The notes under the pieces are model-generated. The model made no database searches. It saw nothing but the letters and a program-made list of their open reading frames with translations, and was not told the origin of the DNA. From NCBI GenBank assembly GCA_030844895.1, contig CM061233.1, forward strand, positions 29,632,310 to 29,696,309: a stretch of 64,000 nt of DNA, read 5' to 3'. The translations under genes were made by a program, and so were the position numbers. This stretch comes from Ambrosia x helenae (taxonomy: Eukaryota > Streptophyta > Magnoliopsida > Asterales > Asteraceae). Positions 22,160-33,896 of this stretch are shown piece after piece (within the stretch, counting starts at the first letter, position 1; each line of letters begins with the position of its first letter).

Positions 22160-22569
22160 GAGTTTGCTAGTATGTTATAACATACTTTGCTTTACACTAA
22201 CGTTTTCCATACTTTGGCTAATCCTATATTAAGAATTCACCGCTTATTGGGTTTCCCTTACCCTCCGTGATTTTTTTTTCTTAACCTCACGCCAAGTGAG
22301 CTATCCTGGTTCTTTATGCTTGGGCTTTTTCCCATAACATCTCTATTTCGTGTCCGTCAATTTGAATTTGGGTTTCCCAAGTTCTCGTTTTGCTAACTCG
22401 ATTGGTGGTCATTGCCCCAACCGAATCGTTTAAAGACTTTTGTGTTCAGAGTTCTATCATTTATCTATTTAGAATGCTTATTTTCTTAAAATCCTTTCTT
22501 CTGATTTACTTTTCTCAACATAAGTTGAGGTTGGTTTTCTTTTCACAATAAAATGGTGTTGATTTGACA

Positions 22570-22967
22570 TTACAACGGGTTGTTTCGACTAATCCCATGT
22601 TATCATGGTTTGCATTAGGTTGTACCAACTATACAACCTAATGTTATCACGATTTGCATTAGATTGTAGATTGTACCAACTGTAAAATCAAATTTTATAA
22701 CAGTTTGCATTAGATTGTATCAACTGTACAATCTAATGTTATCACACTTTACACTTTTTTCATCATTAACCCGAGGGTTGAATGATTTACTGATTTATCA
22801 CGGCCCAAGTCCGCTGTTTATGTCATCAATTCATAGAATTATGACATACTGGTTTATCACGGTCCAAGTCCGTTGTTTATGTCATTAATCTGAAGATTTA
22901 TGACTTACTGAGTTATCTCGGCCCATGTCCGCTGTTTATGTCATTATTCCGAAGATTTATGACTTAC
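22570..22967. repeat. Two adjacent tandem arrays inside E
   Basis: From about 22570 to 22750 there are roughly four diverged units built on GCATTAGATTGTACCAACTG and TAATGTTATCACGAT. From about 22785 to 22967 there are three units of about 60 bp built on TTATCACGGCCCAAGTCCGC followed by TGTTTATGTCAT. Both are non-coding. Confidence 0.8.
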
Positions 22968-22979
22968 CCGAATGTGATT

Positions 22980-23265
22980 ATGACTCAACCTTGATTAAGA
23001 TTCGAGTCTATTTACAAACCACATTTACTAATGACTCAACCTTAATTAAGGTTCAAGTCTATTTACAAACTAATTTACTTATGACTCAACCTTGATTAAG
23101 GTTCAAGTCTAATTACAAACCAAATTTACTTATGACTCAACCTTGATTAAGGTTCAAGTCTATTTATAAACCAAATTTACTTATGACTCAACCTTGATTA
23201 AGATTCAAGTCTATTTTCAAACCTAATTTACTTATGACTCAACCTTGATTAAGGTTCAAGTTTAT
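22980..23265. repeat. 51-bp tandem repeat inside E, six units
   Basis: Units start at 22980, 23031, 23081, 23132, 23183 and 23234. Each contains ATGACTCAACCTTGATTAAG followed by GTTCAAGTCTATTTACAAAC. The core AACCTTGATTAAGGTT is a near-palindrome and is fully palindromic in the second unit. The units are contiguous, so there are no spacers. Confidence 0.92.
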
Positions 23266-23299
23266 CTCTGTAACAACACAAGGTAACTCGTATAGTATA

Positions 23300-23520
23300 T
23301 TGCCCATTTTGCTAGCCCTGCTTATAAGCTGGTGCCTCGCTCAAGGTCTTGCATGAATCGCATCCCTGCCGTGTTAGACAGTAGACTACGTCCAAAATGC
23401 CTCAGTATATTGTCCTCTCTGCTAGCCCAACGTATTTCAACTGGTGCCTCGCTCAAGGTCTTGCATTGATCGCATCCCTGCCGTGTTAGGCAGTGGACTA
23501 CGTCCAAATTATCCCGGCAC
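23300..23520. repeat. Direct duplication of about 115 bp inside E
   Basis: Two copies contain CTGGTGCCTCGCTCAAGGTC, a GATCGCATCCCTGCCGTGTT-like segment and GACTACGTCCAAA, at about 23330-23396 and 23438-23507. Small differences separate them. No coding potential is seen. Confidence 0.85.
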
Positions 23521-24464
23521 CTCACACTTACTAAGCCTTTGCTACATAGATTGCATATGTATTAATTATAAGAAACCCATTGTATCATATGTTTAACACT
23601 TACCTGGCCAGGGTAAGTAATTCGCATATTGTACACACGGACTTATTATAATTAAGGCATCACACCCTATGCAAACAAATTTTCAGCTCATGCTTGTGTC
23701 CCGTATTTTATTTGGTAAAACCTTTTTCATGATATTTATTGGATATTTGGTTTACCTTTACTCATTTAAAACCAACGATGTGTTTTCATTTCTTAAAACT
23801 TTGTGTGTTCATACCCATTGATATGACCACTACGTGACTCAAGCATTTATTAGATTTTAAATGTTAGTTTGGGATGATTACCCCCAACCCAGTTTCGACG
23901 TTCAAGTTAAGTTTGTGGATTAGTCGTTCATTATCGTGAACTATGCACCTTTTACATTTGCTTATTGCTTGCATATGTAATTACCACTCTTCATGTGATA
24001 ATTGCATACTAATGCACGTACTATGATTTCGAGCATGTACCTGTTTGATACTTGCTCCCATGTTCCCTTTCGTTATTGATCTATTAGCCCGAGTCGTTAC
24101 TTGACTTGGTCCTTAGTGAGCCGGCCATCAGCCGTGCTCCAGAACCCTCTAGAACCTTGTTTGGTGAATCATTTGATCCTCTCTTGGTCAAATAAAATGT
24201 TTCTCATCCCAATCACATTTACAACTCCAATTGATTAGTAACATGACATGTCGGTATTAGTATACATCATTAACAAATAATGGTAGAATTCTTGTTACAC
24301 AAGAATTTCGTTGCCAGAATCAATATATTGGATAGGCCCCATGAGTACCTAACCATTTCCTTATCAAGCTTTTGAGATAGCGTGTATCTACACGATATCA
24401 CTATTAATTACCTATAACAATTTCCGATCAAAACAAATGATTATTATAGGTATTACATACCAGA

Positions 24465-26426
24465 TGTAAGACCCTACCCATTAAAACGAGTAATTGAGCG
24501 AGAAGTTACTTGGTTTGGAAGTTCTAATTCAAAACATTTCATCATTTACATAATACACCAACATTTAGTCCATACACATCAGGTTCAAAAAGATATGTAG
24601 AGTAGCATTAGTACTTAAACATGACAACAAAACATTTTCCAAAAACCAAGTTTTTGAAGGGTTAATTTAAACGTTGCGGAAGCGGACAAGTCTAGCGCGT
24701 TCGGTTCTTCTATCAAGCCTTGATCACCTTCCATTTAGCGTAGCTAAGTACCTGGGGTTAAACACGATTAAGTAACCCGTTATTCGTTGGCATGAATGTC
24801 TAGTATTGAAACAATAATAAAATGAAGTTTTTTTTTTTCATAACCTTTACCCGGGCGGGTAAGCCTGGTGTTAGAAACTACCTTTTTTTATCTGAACTTT
24901 TACCCGGGCGGGTGAGTGTTTTACCCGGGCGAGTAAACCTGCTGTTAGAAACTACCTTTTTCCTGCACCAAGCTACACTTTTAGTGCAGCTTCAAGGCAA
25001 TTTATGGGGATTCTGGGGACTTGTTAATGGGTCATAATACGTACCTCTTACATGATTAAAGATATGTTTGGATTCCTTGTTTGGTTTCTAACCCAAAAAC
25101 CATGAATTATCTATCCATCTTTAAGTTGACCAGTTAAGTTTTATACATGACAAAATCATAAGATTTATGATTTCCAAGTTCTAGTTGTGGTTTTTTGCCC
25201 ACTAGTCAAGCCTCAACTCAACTAGGGAAATTTATGCCCAAGTCATTTATGCCGTGATTGCGGTGCCTCGTGTCCATGGCCACATGTGCCATTTCTCTCG
25301 GTCTTGTACGCTCGGCCTCTATGACTTACGACATGGTTTTTATATGTTGTTTTCTATCCCTTGGAAATCACAATTTCTATTTTTAAAGGATATACCCATA
25401 ATTACACTCCGAACTTATGCATATATGTATTTATCTTACAAAGTCATAGATATGACTTACCTTACTCTTGTCCTTTTTGCCTCGAGTTCTTACCCGAGTG
25501 ACTCCCCGAAGACTCAAGCTTTATACCTAGAATTGTGCATTTCGCATTTACGTTTAGATACTTGCTCATAAGTAAAACATCATATACTTATACAAGTTTC
25601 ACCTAAGAATATAGGTCCAAATGAAATCGAGTTTCATTATGGCGTTTCATCAAACACTTGGTAGGCGTCTTTTAACCAAAATTATTTATATGGCTTAAAG
25701 ACCTCATTGGTCCATTTTTTTAACACAATTTCAATAATCATAGCATATACTAAAACATTCATAAGGGTTTCACTCACAAGCATAACATAAATGGTCTTTT
25801 CTAGATTTTAAGGCGATTCCTACCAAATTATCAAAAACCCATACTTTCTACAACATGGATTCTTAAGAATCCTTCATCATGCAAGTATTTTGCAAAACAC
25901 ACACAATTTAACATGTATTGAAACCCTCTAATACTAGAGCAACCTCTACTAACTCTTACTTTCACGTTTTTAGAACAACCCATAATTATTGCTTAACCAT
26001 GTATGAACAAAATCAACAAATCAAGCAAATTTAATGTTACGTAGATGTTTGTTAGGCCTAGATGGCCTGTTTTAGGGCAAATGCAAGCAAAAACCCTTTC
26101 GATTTGGCCTTGAATCAGCTTGTTCTTGAGTTTTAGGTTAAGTGTGTGTTTTGGGTTGGGGATTGATTTCCCTGCTTTTGAAGATGATCAAATGTTTTAT
26201 TTTCTTATAAAACATTTTTAACTTTGGTCTTTGAGCAGGTTTAGTCCCTTACAATCACCGGTTTAGCATTCTGTGTTTATTTAGGCCTCTAAACTAACGA
26301 GTCTAACTCGGTTATTAGGCCAAAATGGAAATACTAATATTTCTTTGTCATGAGTTCGGTTAGTAAACCTCCTATTAATTGCTTAAACAAGATTAAATAG
26401 AAATAAGGTAATTTTGGGGCGTTACA
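24465..26426 (-). repeat. 3' LTR of element C
   Basis: About 1.96 kb long, it matches the split 5' LTR. Next to its inner end lies the polypurine tract (plus strand CTCCACCCCCCTTGAAG, 26428-26444). It contains TTTACCCGGGCGGGTAA-type palindromes at 24846-24940. The frame at 25254-25571 does not look like a gene. Plus-strand position 25455 (CTTACCTTACTC) is the uninterrupted version of the site where D entered the other LTR. Confidence 0.93.
24846..24940. repeat. CCCGGGCGGGT palindrome repeat in C LTR
   Basis: ACCCGGGCGGGT appears twice and ACCCGGGCGAGT once, separated by AGAAACTACCTTTTT-containing spacers. The block at 52227-52345 in the 5' LTR has one unit more. The arrangement recalls the motif arrays in the LTRs of A and E. 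Confidence 0.85.
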
Positions 26427-26462
26427 ACTCCACCCCCCTTGAAGAGGGTTTCGTCCGCGAAA

Positions 26463-27637
26463 CTAGGAACGTACCGAATAGTGCGGATATAGCCGTTTCA
26501 TCTCTTCTTCGGATTTCCATGTGGTATCCGAACCTTTTCTATGATCCCATTTGACCTTCACTTGGTCAATGCTCCGGTTTCTGAGATGCTTCACCTTTCG
26601 GTCTAGAATCTCTATGGGTCGAGCCACATAGTTTAAATTCTCATCGATTTCTATTTCTTCCATGGGTATATATGTTGCTTCATCCGTCAAGCACTTTCGA
26701 AGGTATGAAACATGGAAGGTATTATGAATACGGTTTAACTCTTCGGGTAATTCCAAACGGTAGGCGACTTGTCCCACTCGTTCAAGGATTTTAAATGGCC
26801 CAATAAACCTTGGACCCAACTTCCCCTTTTTCTGAACCGGATTACTCCCTTCCACGGGGAGACTTTTAACATTACAAATTCTCCCGGTTGAAATTCAATC
26901 GTCCTACGCCTTTTATCGGCGTATGATTTTTGACGATCTTGAGCAGTTTTTAGGTGTGCGTGGATCATATCTATCTTTTCATTCGTGGCCTTGACCACAT
27001 CTTTGTGAGCAAGCTCACGAGGACCCACCTCCCCCCAACATACCGGGGTTCGGCATTTTCGCCCATAGAGGGCTTTAAATGGAGGCATACCTATGCTAGC
27101 GTGGTAGCTGTTGTTATATGAAAACTCTACCAATGGTAGATACATGTCCCAACTACCTCCGAAGTCGATAATGCATGCCCGGAGCATGTCTTCAAGTGTT
27201 TGGATCGTTCTTTCGCTTTGTCCATCGGTTTGCGGATGGAATGTGGTGCTAAGCAACACTTTGGCACCCAATTGTGTTTGAAAGTCGCGCTAATAGCGCG
27301 AAGTAAACCGTGGGTCTCGATCAGAAATGATTGTCATGGGTACCCCATGCCGAGCTATTATCTCATTTAGAAATATATCCGCCATCTTCTCGGACGTATA
27401 TGTTTCGCATATTGGGATAAAATGTGCGGCCTTTGTTAATCGATCCACCACCACCCATAGTGCATCAAATCCTCGAGGCGTTTTGGGTAGTTTGGTTAAC
27501 AAATCCATCATGATGTTCTCCCATTTCCACACGGGTATTTCCAAGGGTTGAAGTTTCCCGTATGGTTTTTGATGTTCCGCTTTGACTTGCATACAAGTCG
27601 AACATTTCTCAACGTGTTTTGCAACATCCCGCTTCAT
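26463..27637 (-). pseudogene. Element C integrase with chromodomain, broken
   Basis: The 27637-27290 frame has the CSTCMQVK half of the zinc region and the first part of the DDE core, with the second catalytic segment in ISDRDPRF. A stop at 27290 interrupts the core. The next frame (27271-26735) continues with FHPQTDGQSER, which carries the catalytic Glu, and with YNNSYHASI and KSYADKRR. A frameshift near 26800 leads to the 26855-26463 frame, with PRFIGPF, FHVSYLRKC and a chromodomain-like tail (EILDRKVK, then VKVKW and TWKSEEEM). Chromodomains direct chromovirus integrase to heterochromatin. The polypurine tract and 3' LTR follow within 40 bp. Confidence 0.88.
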
Positions 27638-27765
27638 CCCGGGCCACCAATAGTTAGGCTTTAATCTTTATACATTTTAGTGGCCCCCGGGTGAATTGAA
27701 TAGCGTGATTTATGGGCTTCTTCAAGCAATAGGGCCTTAACCCCACATGTGTTTGGAACCCAAAT

Positions 27766-28743
27766 TCAGTCGAATCGGGTCTTTAACCCTTCGGCATTAT
27801 CCACCAGCTCGTTAATTTGCCCTTGTATTCTCTCTTTCTTCCAGTTCTCTTGCTTTAAGGCTTCTGCTTGGGCTTCCCAAATTTGATCAAGAAGACCCGA
27901 AGTTACTACGAGTTGCATAGATCGTACTCGTATAGGTGTATAGCCTTCCTTGCGACTTAGGGCATCGACCACAACATTAGCCTTCCACGGATGATAATGG
28001 ATTTCACAATCGTAATCCTTTATTGTTTCCAACCATCGTCTTTGTCTCATGTTTAGATCTTCCTGGTTAAAGAAATACTTTAGGCTTTTGTGGTCTGTGA
28101 AGATTGTGACTTTTACTCCGTATAAGTAATGCCTCCATATTTTTAAGGCAAAGACCACGGCGGCTAGTTCTAGATCATGAGTTAGGTATTTGGTCTCGTG
28201 GACTTTCAACTGTCTCGATGCATAAGCTATATCTTTGCCTCACTACATTAATACACATCCCAACCCAAGGCTAGATGCATCAGAATAGACTACCATGCCT
28301 TCTGTGCCTTCAGGTAAGGTAAGCACCAGAGCTTGAGTCAGTCTTTCTTTGAGCGTATTAAATGCTCGATCTTGTTCTTCTTTCCACGAGAATTTTTCAT
28401 TTTTACGAGTTAGCTTGGTTAATGGGGCGGCAATCTTGGAGAAATCCTGAATGAATCTCCGATAGTATCCCGCGAGTCCCAAAAAGCTTCGGATTTCAGA
28501 GGGGTTTCTGGGTGGACTCCATTTGGATACGGCTTCTATTTTTGTGGGATCCATCAACACACCCTTGCTACTGATCACGTGCCCAAGAAATTGGACCTCT
28601 CAAAGCCAAAACGCGCACTTGGAGAATTTAGCATAGAGTTTCCCTCTCCTCAAAGTAGAGAGTACCTCGCGTAAATGGCGAACATGATCGGTCTCACTTT
28701 TTTACGAATAAAACCGGTGCTCCCCATGGGGACACACTCGGTC
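27766..28743 (-). pseudogene. Element C RT end and RNase H, deleted core
   Basis: From the B insertion site the minus strand reads the SPWGAPVLFVKK-type start of RT. It then jumps, near 28700-28708, directly to the segment that normally follows the catalytic site (HLREVLSTLRR). The palm part with the Tyr/Phe-x-Asp-Asp motif is missing, a loss of roughly 330 bp relative to family length. The connection (LGLAGYYRRF) and RNase H follow in the frames 28578-28243 and 28209-27766, with YSDAS, TDHKSL and a weakened VVVDALSRKE segment. Stops lie near 28695, 28607 and 28243. A second reading-frame gap lies at 27640-27766. Confidence 0.85.
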
Positions 28744-28748
28744 GAATG

Positions 28749-30144
28749 TGTCACACGCTCAAATTTCCACTGCGGGGTTTATACCGCAAGGCGCATGACA
28801 TACCAGGATCCCATAGCCATAAGTCATATGAACGAACTCTAAATGCCCAAACCATTTAGTTCATTTTCCAAAAATCAAGTTTAGTTAAGTTGCGGAAGCG
28901 TAAACCAAATTTAAACCTTTTAAAAAAAACCATGCGCAAAACAACACGCCCAAATTAAGACCATATGAAAGAAAATGTAAAATCATAATATGTAATTTAG
29001 GTGTATGCCCAAGACCCCAAATGCAGTGAAGTGTGCAGTGCTTTCTAATCTTGGCACCGGAAGCTAACTACCTGCAAAAGCATGTAAATCGTGGGTCAAC
29101 AAACAATGTTGGTGAGTTCACTAAGTAAAGTAAATGAGTATGTAAATATGTTGGTTTCCAAAACCACGTAAACAAGTAATTGAGTTGGTTCAAAGAATCG
29201 TGTAAACACTAGTTCATCGCATGTCAAGGGTAGCTAACACATTCATGATAACTAACACCAATATACCGAACTGCTGATGTACGTGTAGCCACAAATGTGA
29301 GCCGCATGCCTTACATCATTGCCTATCAACAATGATAAAATCTGTTAAGTTATAGTTCACTCCCGCACTCCCCGAGCCGGTGTGAGGTTTGTCAGACCTA
29401 ATAGCGCTATCAACTAATAACCCGCTTGCCATAACCTGGCAACTCATTCGGTATGTGAACGACTTACAGATGATAGAGTTGGTTTAGTTCATCAAGGACA
29501 CAGTTTGCGAACTAGCAAAAACCGACCCACACAAGGATCCATAGCATCCCAACCTGGGATGTGTAAGTAGTCCCAAACCGGACTAGAAAGTAGTAGTCCC
29601 AACCCGGACTAGAAAATAGTAGTCCCAACCCGGACTAGAAAAAGTTAAGTACGTTGTCCAACCCGAGACGCATGCTTTTGAGAAAAGAGTAGTGAAACTC
29701 ACCTTAGGTTGCACGTGAATGATCTAAATCCCTCAAACAGTAACGACCTACCGACTCCCTATTACAAGTGTCAGTAGGGATACGTGAATAACCAACACAT
29801 CATGTAACTCGTTTGTCCAAAACTTCTAAAGTTCAAATCGTGTAGTGACGCCTAGTGACTCTACATGCACAAGTAAGTCCTACGTCTCCCGTTGGTGATC
29901 ATAATGATTATTATTAGTTTTATACCTTATACACATCTCCTATAAGTATTCATATAAGTTCATGTCAAATACATATCATATAAGACTCCAAATAGTCACA
30001 TAAACACATAATACGCAATCTGCGTTTTTAGGACAGATTGTGCGCCACGAAAACTAATTTATTTAAAATACTTAATCAATGAATTAAACTCCCAAATGTT
30101 TACTGAATATTCTTTGGGATTCATTTAATAACCCATATTTTTGT
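28749..30144 (-). repeat. 3' LTR of element B, left part
   Basis: It begins TGTCACACGCTCAAATTTCC and matches 46802-48190 of the other LTR. A tandem repeat of about 28 bp built on AGTAGTCCCAACCCGGACTA lies at 29563-29642, with its counterpart at 47612-47692. It stops at TTTTTGT (30144), where A enters; the rest continues at 40305. Confidence 0.93.
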
Positions 30145-32474
30145 TGTCACACCCTCAAATTACCACTTGCGGGGTTTTACCGCGAGGCGCATGACAAACC
30201 AGGATCCAAGTCAACGATCACAATAAACAACTCTATATGAAAAACGTAAATAGACATAACCATTAATTTAATAAGCGGAAGTGTTTCAGTAGCATTTAAT
30301 CAACTATGCTATCATCTCAAAAGTTGTCCAAAATACTTTTATTACAAAACGTGCACTAAGTCTAGACGCCAATGGAGACCCGTGCGCCTAGTTCCGTTCA
30401 TTGCTACCTTAACGACCTGAGAAAAACATGCCAAAAAGATGTCAACATATAATGCTGGTGAGTTCACAGGTTTGTTCAAAATGTTACCAAAACGTTACCA
30501 TGTCCATACTATATCAATGTTACCAAGTACGCTAGCTAGGCGTATGTTTCATTACTACTACGATTGGAAACCATTACTAGACACGTTTAGCAATGTTCAG
30601 CATGTTTAAGCAGCCCGTATGTTCAGCACGATAATGTTCCTGTTCGAGACAATATGCACCCGCCCGGCCCTCCAAGCCGACGAGTGGGGCAGGTGACGCC
30701 CAATAGATCTATCCACATTTCCCCCGTTGTGCAACCCCGCACATTCATGGTTTCCCCCGGGACTTTCCAAAAGATCGTATCGCAATATAAAGTTAAAACC
30801 ATAGTATGACATATGTTACCAAAACCGTTTAGCGCATGTTTTCTCCCCCAAAAGTTAAAACAGTAAAAGTGGGGCCGTGAACTCACCTTAAATAGCGTTC
30901 TTCAATTACAAGTAAAGATGTTTAGCCCTTGATAATCCCTCTACCGGAGATCTATCAAAATGTTCACATAAGTGTTCTGACTAATAACCATAAGGTTATC
31001 TAGTCCCCGATTGTCCAGATCGTAACCAAGTATGTTTTAAAACGTGTTTAAATGTTTAACCGACACACTAGACCGGCCCGACATCCCGTTGGTGACCCAT
31101 TACCCTAACTAATCAAGTATACATAGATTACACACAAGGTTCAAGCATAAAACACTTAGTTTGTATCAAAAATCTCATTTCTGCATCAGAACGGTCGAAC
31201 CAGTCAGTTTTAAGTCTCCTTCGCACCTTTTACATCTCGTTTGACCGTTTGATGCTTCCTTCGCCCATTTTATCACATTCGTCCGATAAAAACTCAGGTT
31301 CGACCCTGGATCCCTCCTTCGCACCTTCGATTGGTCGAAGGAGGCCAGGTTCGCCCCTGTTGTATAATTTTTCCTAAAAGCGCTTCAAACACATTCAAAA
31401 CGACCCGAAACATCATCAAACACAGCAGTCAAGCATGGATAACTTATCACTACAAAACCCCACCGATTTCCCCCGATAATACGCCCGTTTCAGCCCTTTC
31501 CCAAAATGGTAAAGATTATGGAAACATCACTTTCATGCATGAATTATTTACCCAATTTGGAAACTTTTGAAATCGATTCATGTTTAGCTTAAAATACTCA
31601 GTTTGTCGATTATCCGATCTTTCTTATTCATTCTATTGATCATAAATATTCATACATCAAGTATTAATCCAATAAAACCCCCAAATATCATTATATCCAA
31701 TCCTAACCCTAGACAACAATATTCCAACATTAATAACAATCCTATATCATGTTTCTATCATAGATATAGCAGCAATTCATTGAACAACACCTAACACCAC
31801 ATAATACACAATTTACATATGTTATTCATCATGAAAACCTATGTTAAATGATCATGTTTTGATTTATAAAGATGTTTAAAAGGTTTTTAATCATGAAAAT
31901 ACCCTTAGAACAGATCCGGACAATTAGGGTTAGATGAAAACGAATTAAAATGCTTTTAAAAAGGTTTAGGATTATGAACACACCTTGGATTCTTGTTTAG
32001 AGGTTGTAGATTGGTTAGATTATGAAAAAGAAGAGCAAAAACTCCTTCCTTAGTGTTTAAGATCGTTTGAGAGCGTTTTGGGACGGTTAGGGTTTGTGAA
32101 ATGATGAAAAATGACAAAGGTTGGTATTTATACTAATCCTCCTTCGCCCCAATTCATTGGTCGAAGGTGGTCTCCTTCGACCCTTTCACAGGTAATCATT
32201 TACACATCATTTAAACACATCTATGTATATAATCCACCACACGACCCATAATTTACACATATACTTAATTAGTTCATGTAATGTCACCAACAACGGAACC
32301 CGGTACTAGTGTATTACCAAAACGACTCCCAATGATCCTCCAGATCATTGTACCCTTGACAATCCTAACTTGACCCGACTCAACTAACCCAGTTAAGTTT
32401 GTTTATAAACGTTTCTCGCTAAGGTAGACTTAGATGTTACTAATATGTTTAAGCCGAACATGCCGGGTGTCACA
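30145..32474 (-). repeat. 3' LTR of element A, with 228-bp deletion
   Basis: It begins TGTCACACCCTCAAATTACC and ends GTGTCACA. It is 228 bp shorter than the 5' LTR. The gap is at 32188-32191, where CACAG is followed directly by GTAATCATTT. The 5' LTR has CACAG at both edges of the missing piece (about 39785 and 40012), so the loss probably used this short repeat. The missing part holds the upstream motif array. A minus-strand TATAAATA is retained at 32125-32132. Confidence 0.94.
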
Positions 32475-32611
32475 TCATCCCCACGTTGAAAGAATTTTCG
32501 TCCCGAAAATTGCACAAAGCCCCAAAAAGAAAGAAACGAATAGAACAGAACGAAAGGAAAATTACCGGATGTCACATCATCCCCACGTTGAAAGGAATCT
32601 CGACTCGAGAT

Positions 32612-33872
32612 TCATTCCGCTTCAGCAGTAACATGCCTCGATTCAAACGCGCGTTTCGGAAAAAGATGAGGATTACTTAACGATACGGATTTACTCCGAC
32701 GAAGGCTACGAATCTTGTAGTCGAGAATCTCGACAGGTTCCTCCACAATGCGAAGACGATCATCAACCCTGATCTCTTCCAGTGGTACAATGAGAGATTC
32801 ATCAGCCAAACACTTCTTCAAGTTGGACACATGGAAGACGTTGTGTACACTACCGTGCTCCGCCGGTAAGTCAAGTCTGTATGCCACCGGTCCAATCCGA
32901 TCCAGGATTGCGAACGGTCCGACATAACGAGGGTTAAGCTTGCCACACTTTCCAAAGCGTATGACGCCCTTCCATGGTGAAACTTTCAGAAGTACCTTGT
33001 CCCCAACATGGAACTCTAAAGGTTTTCGACGGCGATCGGCATAGCTCTTCTGACGATCCCGTGCAGCAGCCAAACGTTGACGGATCTGTACGATTTTCTC
33101 CGAAGTTTCGTACACGAGTTCCGGACCAGTGAGCTGGCTCTTGCCCACCTCGGCCCAACAAAGTGGTGATCGACATTTCCGTCCGTAAAGAGCCTCGAAC
33201 GGAGCTGCCTTGATGCTAGAGTGATAGCTGTTGTTGTAGGAGAACTCCTCTAACGGCAGGTGGATCTCCCAACTTTTGCCAAAATCGATAACACATGCCC
33301 GAAGCATGTCTTCCAAGGTTTGAATCGTCGCTCACTCTGTCCATCAGTTTGCGGATGATAAGCCGTACTCATATCCAACTGAGTACCCAAAGCCTTGTGC
33401 AGAGCCTTCTAGAAACGTGAAGCGAAACGAGAATCACGATCCGAGATAATAGAAACAGGCACCCCGTGCCGAGCAACCACCTCTTTAAGGTAAAGTCGAG
33501 CTAACCGCTCGAGTCCATCGGTTCCTTAATAGGTATAAAACGTGCCGATTTTGTCAGCCGGTCAACAATCACCCAAATCATATCATAACCACTAGGTGAT
33601 CTTGGCAGCTTGGTGACAAAATCCATTGTGATTCGTTCCCACTTCCATTCTGGAACCTCTGGTTGTTGCAGGAGACCAGACGGCCTCTGATACTCCACCT
33701 TGACTTTAGCACAAGTCAAACATTTGCTGACATAAGTAGCTATATCAGCTTTCATGTTCGGCCACCAATAAAGTATCTTCAAATCCTGATACATCTTATC
33801 GGAGCCAGGGTGAATAGAATACCGGGATTTGTGAGCCTCATCCAAAACAAGCTCGCGCAATCCCCCGAACAA
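32612..33872 (-). pseudogene. Element A integrase and truncated chromodomain
   Basis: The first frame (33872-33501) has the zinc region (the His pair near SRYSIHPG, then CLTCAKVK) and the first core Asp in ITMDFVTKLP. A frameshift near 33510 precedes the ISDRD segment with the second Asp. The part with the catalytic Glu (HPQTDGQ, SER) is disrupted by a change near 33330. The 33316-32612 frame resumes with MEDMLRACVIDFG, YNNSYHSSI, the KSYADRRRKP motif, NPRYVGPF and FHVSNLKKC. In the chromodomain the middle segment (the VxWN...TWE part seen in B) is missing; the sequence passes from RRSKSVSL straight to PHLF. The integrase is therefore inactive and lacks a complete chromodomain. Confidence 0.88.
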
Positions 33873-33896
33873 TGGGACCCAAACACGTCCTGCAAA

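Larger units (their letters stand above)
21563..24464 (-). other. Internal region of element E, non-coding
   Basis: The region starts (sense 3' end) with the polypurine tract seen on the plus strand as CTACCCCCCTTAAAG. No frame longer than about 70 codons is present and I recognise no gag or pol residue pattern. It holds a T-run of about 40 (22118-22158) and several tandem arrays listed separately. It ends at 24464, where element C begins; the remaining 111 bp continue at 56003-56113. Confidence 0.8.

Noticed and set aside
22980..23265. Regular 51-bp repeats that could suggest a CRISPR-like array
   Set aside because: Units are contiguous with no unique spacers, the DNA is plant retroelement interior, and the repeats diverge like a minisatellite.
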